Source: Diabrotica undecimpunctata
Lineage: Eukaryota > Arthropoda > Insecta > Coleoptera > Chrysomelidae
Direction of reading: 5' to 3'
Assembly (NCBI RefSeq): GCF_040954645.1
Contig: NC_092804.1
Span: 92,450,862-92,514,861, forward strand
Length of the DNA stretch: 64,000 nt
The notes beneath the pieces are model-generated. The model was given only the letters and a program-made list of their open reading frames with translations, was not told where the DNA came from and searched no databases. Within the stretch, counting starts at the first letter, position 1; every line of letters begins with the position of its first letter. The position numbers and the translations under genes are program-made. Shown in pieces: positions 21,893 through 33,739 of the stretch.

Positions 21893-24503
21893 GGGGAGAG
21901 TCCCACAGTACCGGCCGGCATACAGTACCGGCCAGTTAAAAGTTCTACAAACCTATAATAGATGGTACGGTGATGATTATCGGTATTAGTGCTAGACACT
22001 CCTATAAGTACAAGCCCAGCGCGGTGTCAACTTGTCGCGACAGGATTCTTGTCAGTGCAAAGATTTGTGTTGGGCATCATAGACGTACACTGCATATTTA
22101 AAATTCTGTTGGTGATTTTCAACATTTAAAGATCCAGTTTAAAACAAATAACTCCTGGTATGTATAGTGTACTTATATAACTATAAAAAAGTATACTTTA
22201 AATCAATATTTGTGCGTTTGTTTTTACCTGTAAACAAACTTTTTTTTTTTCGTTTCCTCCAGTACCGGCCACTACATTGTCCTGCAGTACCGGCCAATAA
22301 TAAAGTTTGTTTTTAAAAGATTTCTTTTACTTACAGGTACGCAAAAATGCCAAGTGATAAAAATAATGTTCATGTGAGGCAAAAAAAGGGCAGCTGGGAT
22401 CCTGCGAACATGCGAAAAGCCGTGGAAAAGGTACTGAATAATGAGATGAGTGCACGCCAAGCTGCCGAACGCTATCAGATACCACGAACTACATTAAATG
22501 ACAGAGTAAGTGCTATTAAAAATAATAAAGAGATATCCATTGAGCCAGTTATGAGTCGTTTTCACAATACTTTTTCACCTGAACATGAAGAAACATTGGC
22601 GACACATGTTAAAGACTTGGCCAATAGACTAATGCCTTTAAACAGGCAAGAATTTTTACGTCTTGCTTTTCAACTGGCAGAGAAGTTAAAGTTACCTCAC
22701 CAGTTTAATAAAGAAAAATAAATGGCAGGGAAAAACTATTATTATTCTTTTATGAAAAGACATAGTGATTTATCATTGCGGAGTGCTGAATCAACGAGCT
22801 TAATGAGAGCAGTAGGATTTAACAGACCTCAGGTTGAGCGTTTCTTTGATGGTTTAGAGACTTTGATACAGAGGTTTAAATTCACTCCTTATAAAATATG
22901 GAATTGCGACGAGACTGGTGTCAGCATTGTCCAAAAACATGCCAAAGTTTTAGCTACTAAAAACCAAAAACAAGTAGGAAAACTGACTTCAGCAGAACGT
23001 GGAAAGAACGTGACGGTGCTTTTTGCAATGAGCGCTGGAGGTCAATTTGTTCCACCATATTTTATATTTCCACGAGTCCGAATGAATGAAAGACTAATGG
23101 TTAACGCCCCAAATGAGAGCGTAGTCGAAGCTCAGCCAAACGGCTGGATGAATGCCGAATTATTTTTAAAATGGATGCATCATTTTGTGCAGTATTCTAA
23201 TCCTACAGCCGAGAATCCAGTTCTCCTGATTTTAGATGGACATGCGAGTCATAAGGACTTAGATGTTATTGAATTTGCCCGGAAAAATAACATCCATATG
23301 CTTAGCAACCCACCACATACGACCCATAAGCTACAGCCACTAGATCGTACGTTCATGAAGCCATTTAAATCTGCTTATAATAATGCATGTGACTTGTGGA
23401 TGAGATTAAATCCCGGTATTAGAATCAGTGAATACGAGATTGCTGGCTTAGTTGCTTCAGCTTTTAATCGAGTTTCTCGAATGGAAATCGCAGTTAGTGG
23501 CTTTCGTTGCACAGGCATACACCCCTTTGATAAAAATGTCTTTAATTATTTGGACTTTATTTGTTCTAACATAACCAACATTACAGAACAACAATCAACG
23601 TCAGAATCATTGCCTTCATCTTCCCAACTGCTAGAACCAACATCTACTACTCCTGCTCCTGATCTCGTAGCCCATATTACAAATTCTGTGCATTCCGACA
23701 ACCAAACTACTCTTGGTAATGGAGAATCACAAATTGCTTTTTTGCGGCAATTAGAATCTCAAGAAGAAGCTACAATTGACCTATCCACAGACAATTTTAA
23801 AGCTGCACTTACAGAACTCTCACCGGTTCCTGACGCTTCTAAAAGAAGAGCAACTGCCCGGAGTCGTAAAGCTGAAAAAAGCGAAATTATAACTGGTTCT
23901 CCATACAAAAAAATGCTGGAAGAGAAAAAAGCAGGCAAAACAAGCGTCGAATCACTTAAACGAGGGAAGAATTTACTTGTGGAAAATGACGTTAACAAAA
24001 AAAATAAGGTCTCAGGAAAATATATTCAAAAAGGTAAAAGCTTGTTGTCAGGAAGATATGTTAGTAAGAAAAGTAGGAAAAATAAAGATGAAAACCTACC
24101 TCCTCCTAGCAGACCGGTTGAAGAAGAGACAGTTTGTCCTTTGTGCACTGAATCTCATGAAGAGGATTGGATACAGTGTGGAAACTGTAATATTTGGGTT
24201 CATGAGGCTTGTGCGAACATATCAGAGCTATCCAAACAATATATTTGTGATTTCTGTATTGTTTAATTGGTAATATATTTACTGGCCGGTACTGGAGGCC
24301 AATTTTATAAAGTTTGATTTTTCCTTATCTCTTTAATTTTCATTAATAAAGTGATTATTTTGAAACATTATGATTGTTTATTACTTTCATTGACAGCATA
24401 ATAGTCCTTTCATACATGACAGGAAGTATTAAACATGTACCTTTTAGCATTTTGATTTTTTTGTTGATAAACCTTAAGGTGACGGTACTGTAGGACTCTC
24501 CCC
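21893..24503 (+). mobile_element. Tigger/pogo-type DNA transposon 2, nearly intact
   Basis: The terminal inverted repeats are GGGGAGAGTCCCACAGTACC at 21893 and, at the right end, the complement of GGGGAGAGTCCTACAGTACC (20 bases, one mismatch), ending at 24503. A TA duplication flanks the element (21891-21892 and 24504-24505), the hallmark of Tc1/mariner/pogo insertion. The subterminal motif CAGTACCGGCC occurs at the left end (twice), just upstream of the gene (22261 and 22284), and inverted near 24280. Total length is 2611 bp. Confidence 0.92.
22347..24266 (+). pseudogene. Tigger/pogo transposase 2 with C-terminal PHD finger, one in-frame stop
   Basis: A single reading frame of 639 sense codons is interrupted only by TAA at 22719-22721; the frame is unchanged on both sides. 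Order: a psq-type helix-turn-helix (AVEKVLNNEMSARQAAERYQ), a second DNA-binding-like region, then the DDE core after the stop with WNCDETGVSI, LILDGHASHK and THKLQPLDRT (Asp 63, 172 and 208 counted from the ATG at 22722). A Ser/Thr-rich linker and Lys-rich basic blocks follow. At the end is a C4HC3 PHD-type zinc finger (CPLC, QCGNC, VHEAC, CDFC). The ATG at 22347 is chosen for the AAAATGCC context and because the helix-turn-helix follows. The stop sits in an A-rich stretch, and a single base change from a Lys codon would explain it. Confidence 0.88.
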
Positions 24504-24728
24504 TACACTCGAAAACACCCAAGATTGGAATTTAATTTCGGAGCGACACTACACACGTCCAACTAGTCTGACCGCCTCCTATTAATATGCTCCTTTTCTA
24601 ACTTGGCTGCACCGTACTGAAGACGACCAATAGTCAGAAATACGTATATACGGTTGCCTTCCATCTTATACACATATTTTATTATATATATTTTTCTAAC
24701 TTAATCAGCTGTGATTAACAATATTTTA

Positions 24729-24846
<118 letters not shown>

Positions 24847-24849
24847 TTG

Positions 24850-25085
24850 CCGGGATGTACGAACCTGACTGTTGGGTAGTTAAAAAGAAATAGGAACAAC
24901 GAATGCATGTGACGGAAATGTAGATGGATGAATGGAGTGACAAAAAAGATAAAATTAAGAATATATTTATTAGGAGAAGTCTAGGGGTGGCACTAATTGT
25001 TGCCAAAATGAGAGAGCATAGGTTAAGAGGGTTTGGTCATGTTCAACATCGAGACGTTAATCACCCAATACGAAGAAGCCATTAC
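24850..25085 (+). pseudogene. Non-LTR retrotransposon RT C-terminal fragment
   Basis: The plus strand reads CWVVKKK, stop, EQRMHVTEM, stop, and then DKIKNIFIRRSLGVALIVAK and MREHRLRGFGHVQHRDVNHP. The IRRSLGVAPI and LRWFGHV-type motifs are characteristic of the C-terminal end of several insect non-LTR elements. Two stop codons show decay. The fragment starts directly at the (TA)n array. Confidence 0.65.
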
Positions 25086-25289
25086 ATTTTACTTTTATTA
25101 TTCACTCGCATTAACCTTTTCTACTACTTTTAAACCTTTTAACGTTTGGCATTCTTTTCCTCAGTTTCATCCGTGGTTATTGTTGTTAACTAAGCAGTTG
25201 TTGCCCTGGAAACCATCAGGTCTTTTAACTCTTATTCACAAATTGGTCGTAGTGCTCCTGTAGTGATCCTTAACAAGTAAACACGCTCC
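25086..25289. other. Short unassigned stretch
   Basis: No recognisable feature; AT-rich with a Pro/Leu-rich non-significant frame. Confidence 0.3.
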
Positions 25290-26890
25290 TTTTATAACTT
25301 GGAAATTGTGGTAAAGAGGCGAGAGTGATTAAGCCCAAGGTGAGAAATGGAGTGGTGATTATATAGAAGACGAAGGACAAAACGATTGCCGAACTTCTAC
25401 AGGAGCTCAGGACGGGCCTGTTTGACAGAAGTAATATTATTAATAAGAGCGAAAGACAAGAGAGCAAGGGGTGGTCCTCGAGCTGGAGGGTGGTAGTGAC
25501 GTGGTAGAAAGGGTCAGAGAAGTTTTCGCCTCGATGTACATCGACGTCACTCCCGCTAATCAGAGAATCGCCCGATGTGTCAAGGACTGGGCAGTACTGG
25601 CGGAGTATACAGGCACGGTACATCAATTCATCGGCTTCTCGATTGGCAAGACGGGTAACGTTGGGGTTGACCCAAAACCTTGCCTGTCGAGGTGTCGGGG
25701 ATATCAGGTGGATTGGGGTATATATGATGAGATCATTAGAGGGAAGGTACATGGGGCTCGGCGTCTTACACCTTCGGTGGAAGGCATCGAGCAGGTTATG
25801 AAAGTCGCGGTGCATATGAGTAAAATTGGGACTGAGCGTCCGGGTAGAATGCCTTACTGGTGTTATGTTGAGATAGACCACTAGAGTGCGTAGCGCTTCG
25901 CCGAGTCTTCGACGAGCGATACGTCTTACCGGGCGAGAAAGAAGAAATTGAATAAGAGAATCCGAGCTGAGAAAAAGATGCGCTGGAGGGGACTGTGTGA
26001 CAAGCTTTACGGGGACATCTGGGGGTGAAAGGTATAAGATCGCAATGAAGCATTTCGAAGCCTGTGCTTCGTATGACATGCCATTGGACCAGAACCTGGA
26101 GATAGTTACCAAACTGTTTCCACAAGGACGGTGGCATGGTGTGCGGAGGGACGTCGGGGCTAACCGTGGGATTCCCCTTACGTTGGATGACCTGGTTGTG
26201 GAGGTGAGCTTCCTTAAGTCTGGTAGGGCTGCCGGTCTAAATGGTATCCCGCTTAAGGCAGTTGTACGTCTGGGACATTTGGAGCTCACATGGCAGCTGG
26301 AGCACATGAATGCTCTTCTTGGCGCACAGTCGTTTCCGGATCCCTGGGAAATCTCGAAACTCTTGCTCCTATCTAAACTCAAGGCAGGAAAATATCGTCC
26401 TATTTCCTTCTTCCTTGTATCGGAAAGTTGTATGAGAGAATGCTATGTGCACGTATCGAGGAGGTGATTGTGATGTCTGGAGACCTGTCTCCCGAGACAA
26501 TATAAATTCTGCCAGGGTAAAAGTATAGTGGATGCGGTGACCGATGGGCTTCGGGCGGCACGGGGAATTGGGACTGATCATCGATGGGCCTTACTGATCC
26601 TCTTTGACTTCCGAAATGCTTTTAATGCATTGCAGTGGGGTCACGTAATGAGCTCTTTGGAAGCAGGGAACTGTTCTAGGTATCTGAGGAATGTGGTCGC
26701 TGATTATCTTTCCGAGAGGAGATTGTGGTGGAGAATAGTGTGATGGTGGATGTAACAGCTGGGGTCACACAGGCCAAGGCTCCGGCCTGGGTCCGACACT
26801 GTGGATCCTGGCATATAACCGGGTCTTAAACTGCGAATATGGGAAGGGTGTTACCCCCTTCACATTCGACGACGACCTCGCTAGGGGACG
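25290..26890 (+). pseudogene. R1-like non-LTR retrotransposon, ORF1 remnant joined to ORF2
   Basis: The 5' part (25330-25550) resembles R1 ORF1 (KTIAELLQELRTGLFD; LELEGGSDVVERVREVFAS). It passes in the same frame to an ORF2 linker (IGKTGNVGVDPKPCLSRC, WGIYDEIIRGKVHGARRL, MSKIGTERPGRMPYW). RT motifs follow: DDLVVEVSFLKSGRAAGLNG (26185-26245), GKYRPISF, then HRWALLILFDFRNAFNALQW (26579-26640). Endonuclease and part of ORF1 are absent, implying an internal deletion, and several frameshifts occur (about 25885, 26440, 26500). The catalytic YADD region is lost or scrambled near 26850. R1 elements insert into 28S rDNA in many insects; this copy lies outside rDNA. Confidence 0.75.
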
Positions 26891-26894
26891 AATT

Positions 26895-27460
26895 GTCAGG
26901 TTGAATTTTGCACGAGAACAGTTGGCTTGGAAAATATAGGATTGGGGTCGTGTATTGTTTTCTGATGAATCGAGATTATTTCTTGGTTCATCGTATGTCT
27001 CTCGGTTCAGACATACGTATGAGAGTGTAGCAACGTCCAAGAGAGAGATGTGCTTAAGCATTTTCGGAAGAGCGACTTCAATTTGGTGGAGGGTCAATAT
27101 GGCAGGCAAAGGCATATCGTTTGACGTTAGCACAGAGTTAGACTTTATCGATAATGGGATATTCACTACCCATAGATATTTCACCCAGGTTCTAGAAGAC
27201 CATGTTTTACCGTTTATGGTTATTCTTGGACACGAAACAACATTTATGAATGATAAGGCACCTTATCCCCCTAACTGCTCGGATAGTTACTGAGTATCTT
27301 GACGAAGTTCAAATCACATGATTTGTTTGACCTGTACGCAATCCAGTTACTAATCTCGTAGAACATGTTTGGGATAATATGAAGAGATATTTACATCTAA
27401 TCCAAAGCATGCCTCGTCGCTTGCAAGCTGGTATCACAGACAGGTGGGAATAATCGCTAC
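26895..27460 (+). pseudogene. Tc1-like transposase fragment
   Basis: The plus strand reads FAREQLAWKI, stop, DWGRVLFSDESRLFLGSS (first catalytic Asp of the DDE triad in FSDES), SIWWRVNMAGKGIS, IDNGIFTTHRYFTQVLEDHV, and FMNDKAPYPP where MDNA.PH would be usual. After a stop near 27290 the C-terminal part continues as NLVEHVWDNMKRYLHL, which holds the Glu of the triad region. The N-terminal helix-turn-helix is missing and the R1 remnant abuts directly. Strongly decayed. Confidence 0.75.
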
Positions 27461-27576
27461 AGAAGTTCTTAAAATTTTTTTTATTTCCACAAAAAGCACG
27501 TCAAATTAAGATTGTCCCTTTTCAACATTTAGTATTTGAAAGGAAAAGAGTTTATTTTCATTACTTCCAATAACTT

Positions 27577-27582
27577 TATATA

Positions 27583-27668
<86 letters not shown>
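27577..27668. repeat. (TA)n microsatellite
   Basis: A dinucleotide array downstream of the Tc1 remnant. Confidence 0.95.
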
Positions 27669-27672
<4 letters not shown>

Positions 27673-28029
27673 GACAACGCTTAGGTTAGAATAAATTCAA
27701 TATTTTAACAAAATGCTTTCACTCTTCAATTTTAATTTTCAAATGTGCACCTCACGTTACAATTGAATATACTTATGCCGCCACCTCTTTCGTGTAAATG
27801 ACGTCATCGTTTTTTTTTTTAATTTAAATTTTAAATTAACATATTTTTCTCTTTATTTTTACATTTCACAACAATAGACGATTACAAAAATGTATAATAC
27901 TTATAGTCTAAAATAATTGGTTTGTGAATTATTACAGACAAATTTTAAATCTAAAATTTTATTGAAGAGACTGGACTAATCCATTTTTAGATTTCTATTA
28001 GCTGGAATATTTAATACGATGCATTTAAA
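27669..28029. other. Unassigned AT-rich stretch
   Basis: Contains the 3' non-coding flank of the minus-strand transposase that follows. No feature of its own can be supported. Confidence 0.3.
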
Positions 28030-28778
28030 AATTAAATCAAGAGTCAAAGTGCATGCCGTTGATTTACTGGCAATAATCAAGACGGTTTCTACATTCCTCT
28101 AACGCTCTAGTTAATGTTTCTGGGCGAATTAGTCTTACCTCATTGAGAATTTTTTTTTGAAATGCCCCACATTGTTAGGCCTATTGATTTAAGATAACCC
28201 CAAAAGTAAAGATCAAGTAGTGTTAGATCAGGAGATCTTGCTGGCAACTCTCTGAATACCTGCCTACCTATCCACCCGGGAAAAATATCAAAATAATCAC
28301 ACACTTCCCGCACATTATGTGGTAGTGCGCCGTCTTGTTGAAACCATATTAAATTACTAGGCATTTGCGGATATTTGTTATCTGGATATAACGCGGCAAT
28401 AGTTGAAATAATGTCATTTTTGTCATCTAAATATTTTTGAGTTTTCAAACTTCCTTCAATAAAAAATGAACCGACAACGTTGTTGCCAACAATTGCTGCC
28501 CAAACATTAACATTTTTAGGATACTGAAAGAGTATGGACTTCTATCATCCTATGAGGAGTGGTATGTGAGCAGTACCTACAGGTTTGCCTGTTAACAGTT
28601 CCATTTAAATAAAATGATGCTCCATCTGAAAATACTACGTTATCTAAAAATTCATCATCATTTGATAAATTCAATCCTTCGATCAAAATCATGTTCACTG
28701 AGTTCCTCCAACTAGATCAACTTTATACGGGTGAAACTTATTGTTTTCCAAATATTTTAAAACTGTAGATTTACTCAG
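28030..28778 (-). pseudogene. Mariner/Tc-like transposase fragment (WIGR family) 1
   Basis: Leftwards from 28778: NKFHPYKVDL, then NVVFSDGASFYLNGTVNRQ (catalytic Asp in FSDGA), then WFQQDGALPHNVREV (second catalytic Asp), FPGWIGRQV, ELPARSPDLTLLDLYFWGYL, and a tail with VRLIRPETLTRALEECRNR. This order matches an insect DDE transposase family with QQDGAPPH and WIGRRGPIEWPARSPDLTPL motifs. The frame changes near 28515 and again near 28150. The 5' end is cut by the (TA)n array at 28782. Confidence 0.75.
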
Positions 28779-28781
<3 letters not shown>

Positions 28782-28874
<93 letters not shown>

Positions 28875-28877
28875 TAT
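28782..28877. repeat. (TA)n microsatellite at M1/M2 joint
   Basis: An array with TG interruptions near 28840 and 28855. It abuts block M2 exactly as the array at 39936-40085 does in the paralogous copy. Confidence 0.95.
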
Positions 28878-31370
28878 CTATGGCATTAAGTGAACTCCGC
28901 CCATGTTAAAATTCAGGTTCAATTGAGCTCCGTGGTCAAGTGGATACCGATATACGGAGCTCACTTGACAATTCCGTAATATTGGTTCAGTCGATTCATC
29001 AACATGTAGAGTTTAATAATTTATAAAAATTTTTTGGAGCCCGTAAATACCCCTGTATCATAAATGTATATCGCTTAGTTCACGTGTATATAATATAGGG
29101 GTCGTTCAGATCTTCTTCATTGTATATTTGAACCATACGTTTATCGGTTTAAGTAAGCTCTGAGAGTTTGGCAACTGTGCGATTATACCGTATATTTTCA
29201 ACATATACCCTGAACGGTTTATATGGGCTCCTTATTTTTATCTACTGTTTGTAGACAGTGGAATGTCATACGCATTACACTGTGTAACAGAGGATATCAT
29301 ATTACCTGGTATAACTAAGTACTAAAATGTAACTGGTTCTTTAAAAAACAGGTATGTAGATACAAAAGGATTTTGAGCTTATTATTTAATGGAATATTCG
29401 CTTGCATAGAAAATTTTAATTTTTCTGTATTTTTAAAGATGTTGTTTTTTTATTTAATATAATTTTATTAGTTCAATGCCGAACTTGATGTTTTTTTTAA
29501 TTACAGAAATTTCGTAATATATTTTGTTTACGTGAGTATATCTTTGTACATTTTATGTAAGCATCTGATTAATAAAAACTACTTTTATTTTATCCAATCT
29601 TCTGCGATATATTGTATAAAGCTTTTTTAATATTTTAGTTCTGGTCTTATTCGTGTACTACATATAATATCTCGATAGAAGGCTATCTCAAAATAAATAT
29701 GGTTAAGTGCTACAATAGATATTTTTGTATTAAAATGCGTAGTAGTGTGCACAAAAAGAAAGAATGGTTAATTTGTCTAACAAGGTATATTCGGCAGCAG
29801 AAGCATATAGTACAAGCGTCTATGTTTTAAGGGCGGAAGGACGTGCGCCTCACTTTTAGCTGACAAGCTTGCGAAGAATATTATTTCTGGTCCTCAATTT
29901 ACCTTTTAGTTTTAAACAATAATCTGTGACTGACCCGGTGTGATACAAACTATTTTCAAGGAATTTATAGGAAGTCTACAGTTCAATGATTTTATGACAA
30001 GATTGGATGTACAGTTCTGTGAAAACGTCTATGTTGAGGAAATTGAAGGAACATCCACGAGTTTTTCAGGGGTTTTGGCTGAAAATTGATTCATAGTTTA
30101 TTTTTATTGTGCAATATTAGGTGTCTCGTCTATATAATAGAAGTCCTAGTATCTACCGGTATGGATCGTTTGTGTGTGTAAATGTTATACAGTGTAGGTG
30201 CCTTTATGCTACCCCGTTCTTCATCTGCTATTCTTACCAGTGAGTGATACAAAAAATATTCTCTTATGTTGGCATACGCAGACAATGTAAGTGAGCTTGT
30301 TATCTAAGGGGATATCATATAGTTTTTGGAGAAATATTCTGTAAATTAAGGTGTCGTAAGCGGCATTTAGATTGAAAAATACCACCCCTGATACCGGATA
30401 TTTTTCGTACCCGGTCTTTTTTTTGCCAGGTTTAAGCAAGGTAACAACTTTGGCTTGTCTCTAAATTTTGGGTATCTCCATAATTTGAATACAGTTGTTC
30501 ATCATCCGGATAAGCCATTGTAGAGTGTTTTTGGTCCAGGTTTCGTAATAAGCTTTGTGCTCAAATCCTTAATGTCGGTAGTTGTATTATTTTTCATTAA
30601 ATATGTAGATGGTGGATCCAAGCTCAACATCGTTAAAAGGTTCTCTCGGCTGACTAGTTTTGTCCTTTCTTACTTTAAGTTATTCTTTGCTTCTTTTCCG
30701 ACAGAAATAGTATGTCTATATCTATGATGTGATTTTCAGCGATCAGCTATATACCAAATACCCTAGGTTAGGCCCTATATATGTTTCCTGCACTAGAAGT
30801 AAGTTACATTCGTGTTTAGCTCATATGTCTGATAAGTTTAAGTAAAGTAAAGTTTCTTGATCTCTAGATATACCCTTAACAGTTATAGACATATGTTATT
30901 AGAATAGTTGGTCCTAAAAAGGACCAATTTGACAAAATCATATTAAAGGGGTGACTGAAGAATTAGCCGATTAATTAATTCATCATTACCCGGGGTATGT
31001 CCGATTGCGGTGATCTTATTAGTACTTCAATCTTCCTTAACGCTCGTTCGTTGAATCCCATAAGTAATGCCTAATCTTTTACTTTTTATTAAAAAATTTA
31101 ATTTTACATGCCGTGTATTACTTTTTGACGATATTTCGAATCAGATTTGTATAGTAATAATTTTAGGTATTAAAGAGCCTCTTTATGAAAATTAAATAAG
31201 TTTGTGATATCGGTCGCAACTCATATCTAGATAATAACAAAATAAACAGTTAAAATAAGTGTAAACAATTTCAACTACATATATCGCCGCCACTGTTCAG
31301 GTGATGGGTTTATCACAGATTATCAAAGATTACATTTTAATTCAATGTTCTATTTACGTATTTTCAATAT
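28878..31370. repeat. Large paralogous block M2, copy A
   Basis: It matches 40086-42490 in the same orientation. Clear anchors are AACTCCGCCCATGTTAAAAT (28895), GATATACGGAGCTCACTTGA (28951), CGCTTAGTTCACGTGTATAT (29071) and GGATCCAAGCTCAACATCGT (30614). Homology holds over about 28878-29785 and 30340-31370; the 29785-30340 stretch differs between copies. Just inside the block is a hairpin (GAGCTCCGT paired with ACGGAGCTC). The block holds a minus-strand jockey-like RT remnant. Confidence 0.75.
30221..30510 (-). pseudogene. Jockey-like RT fragment in M2 copy A
   Basis: The minus strand reads VVTLLKPGKKK and then directly VSGVVFFNLNAAYDTLIYRI, FLQKLYDIPLDNKLTYIV, KRIFFVSLTGKNSR. FNLNAAYDT corresponds to the first palm motif (F.DL..AYDT), with Asp changed to Asn. 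Compared with copy B (41510-41790), about 200 bp between LKPGK and the palm motif are deleted. This is a fragment of a non-LTR reverse transcriptase. Confidence 0.65.
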
Positions 31371-31494
31371 TAAAAAAGTAGGAAAAGACATGTTTATGCT
31401 TTTATTTTTTTAAATCTATTCTATTTTCTTTTTAGAGTTCCATCTTTTTTGAACGACCTGTGTTCTTTTTTTAATTGGGCACTTGTCCAAAGCT

Positions 31495-31605
31495 ATGACA
31501 AATACTCTGTCCTCTACTATTCTACATTAATATGACTGATTCATTATTTTCTCTAAACACTCTGTCCTCTGCTATTCTACATTAATATGACTGATTTATT
31601 TTATC
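31495..31605 (+). repeat. Tandem duplication of about 57 bp
   Basis: The phrase ATTCTACATTAATATGACTG is found at about 31520 and 31577, each preceded by ACTCTGTCCTCT. Two head-to-tail copies with few changes. No coding content. Confidence 0.85.
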
Positions 31606-31634
31606 TTTCTTGCAGCAATTTTAATGTTTATCCT

Positions 31635-32640
31635 GTGTCTTCTTCTTCTTCTTTTTATATAGACATGACTGTCATTTTTCAATGTGTCTCCAGTAAGTTG
31701 CCGTTCCATCGTTTTTGTGATCTTCCTACTGATCGTCTTCCTACGGGTTAACCGTCTCTTGCCGTCTTTACTACTCTATTTGTTGTCATTCGGCTTATAT
31801 GATCGTTCCATTCTACTCTTCTATTTATTAACCGGTTCTTGATGTTCTCCACCTTGCATCTACGTCGTATATCTGTACTTCTAGCTCTGTCCCATAGTGT
31901 CTTACCATCAATTTTTCTTAGTGTTTTCATCCCTGATGTTTCTAATATCCTTTTTGTCCTCTCTGTGTCAGGTCTTGTTTCTGCCGCGTATGTCATTGGT
32001 CTGATGACTGTTTTGTAAATTCTGCCTTTCGTTTCTTTTCCGATAGTTTTATTGCTTCATATTGTTTCATTTAGGCAGCCTGCGGCTCTGTTTGCTCTAT
32101 TTACTGGATCTTCCACTTCAGTTTCGAGCTTTCCGGAGCTAAATAATGTGATAGCTAGATATTTAAACTCCATCACTTGTTCTATTATCTGACCTTTCAG
32201 TTCCAATTAACATCTTAGTAAATTTGCTGTTGTAACCAAGAATTTTGTCTCTTTTGGGGAAATTAACATGTTAAATTTTCTGGCGGTTATATGAAATTGG
32301 TGCAGCATACGTTGTAAATCATCTTCATTTTGAAAGAGTAGTATTGCGTCGTTTGCACAGCAGATTATTTTAATTTGTTTTTCTTCCATTTGGTATCTTT
32401 TTTTAGTTCTTACTTTTTTATTATTTCATCCATAATCAGGTTGAACAATAGAGGACTCAGGAAATATCCCTGTCTTATCCCATTATCAGCTTTATTAGGG
32501 TCGGTTGGTTCTTCTTCTACTTTTACTTTTATTGTGTTATTTTGGTATATATTTTCGGTCGTTTTGATTTTTCCTAGAGGTATCTCTCTTGCGTACAATA
32601 AGTGGATAACGTTTTTTAATTTGTGTTTCTTCTGCATATA
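31635..32640 (-). pseudogene. RTE-like retrotransposon RT fragment
   Basis: Leftwards: LKNVIHLLYAREIPLGKIKT, GIRQGYFLSPLLFNLIMDEI (RT motif before the catalytic box), IICCANDAILLFQNEDDL (degenerate YADD box, now CAND), then MTYAAETRPDTERTKRIL and RRVEWNDHISRMTTNRV. The element's 3' end lies near 31635, with a GAAGAAGAAG tail on the minus strand. The 5' part is missing: sequence right of 32640 belongs to the hAT remnant. Several frameshifts. Confidence 0.75.
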
Positions 32641-32655
32641 ATTATTTCTTCTGTG

Positions 32656-33520
32656 TATTAAAAGTTAAATTTTTGGAGCTTTTGGAAGTTTTTGATTTTA
32701 TTATTGAATGCGACGATTTTCAAAGTGATGATATCTCGATCCGTGAACCAATCGGTTTGAAAACTTTATTAAATGATTATTCTTTTAACATACTTTTAAA
32801 TATTTTTAAAAAAGTGTTTACCCAAACCGATTTGATATTCAATGTTGTTCAAAATCAGTTAACTGACATTATTCATTCCAAAAATAGAATAACAAGACTG
32901 GTGCAAAATCTCAGAGATTTTCGTAATGATAGTAATTTCCAGTATATACGCAGAGAAGTTTTGGACTCGCTTGATATTTCCGAACCCCCGAAAAAAAGAC
33001 AAAGGCATGAGACAGAAACAGATATCGAAAAACGAGTATATTTTGAAATTTTGAATACTATTATTATGCAAATAGATACTCGTTTTTCGAATTTTGAAGA
33101 TTTGCAAATTTTTGACCTCTTTTACGATTCAAAATTTAAAAGTTACGCCAAAGAATTTCCAAGATATTTATTAGACAGGTTAATTAAAAATTATCCATCA
33201 TTCTTTAATAAAATAAAATTAGAAAATGAATTAAAAGTTTTATATGCTGATCCAAATATTTTCGGAAGATGGGATAAGTTACAAGATATGTATAATTTTA
33301 TATAGGTACTGCAATTCATTACAACAAACTGTTACCGAAATTAATAAATTATTATCATTTATTCTCTCATTACCACCAACGTCTGCCTCAAATGAACGAG
33401 ATTTCTCTTGCCTCAAAAGAATCAAAACTTATTGTCGAAATACCATGAAACAAGAGAGAATGTCAAGCTTGTCTCAAATGTCAATAGAAAAAAATTTTAA
33501 AATCTCGCCAAAACTCTAAT
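32656..33520 (+). pseudogene. hAT-superfamily transposase C-terminal part
   Basis: The first frame (32673-33305) encodes a Lys/Asp-rich, helical region with NITRLV-like and PPKKRQRHETETDIEKRVYF motifs as in ZMYM1-type hAT transposases. After a single frame change near 33300 comes the hAT dimerisation domain (LLSFILSLPPTSASNERDFS, LKRIKTYCRNTMKQERMSSL). The N-terminal zinc finger and most of the RNase H-like catalytic core are missing, so this is about a third of a transposase. It starts abruptly against the RTE fragment. No terminal repeats found. Confidence 0.75.
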
Positions 33521-33739
33521 AAATTTTACGATGACGTTATAACCCATTTTGCTACTTCCAAACAACGTAGACTTGAGTTAATTTATAAACATGTTTAGGT
33601 TCTAAATTTATAGGAAAAAAAAAACAAAAAACAAGAAAACAAAAAATCTCCTATGATGATTTACTTAAGTCTTAATTAGACGGTATACCTATCTGAGGAG
33701 ACAAAAAATACCTTGCCGACCTTGTCTCTCAAGCCACGA
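33521..33739. other. Flank of hAT remnant
   Basis: A-rich (33615-33650). The end of the hAT element should lie here but no inverted repeat is visible. Confidence 0.3.

Noticed and set aside
25270..26382. 370-codon minus-strand frame
   Set aside because: Despite its length it is antisense to the R1-like ORF2, which has clear RT motifs on the plus strand; the antisense product has no recognisable domain.
28030..28778. Considered as the same insertion family as 57376-58075
   Set aside because: The motifs agree in kind, but sequence at the WIGR and WPARSPDL region differs too much; two lineages of one broad family.
32673..33305. 210-codon frame considered as an intact host gene
   Set aside because: It leads through a frame change into a hAT dimerisation domain and lacks the N-terminal part; a transposase fragment is the better explanation.
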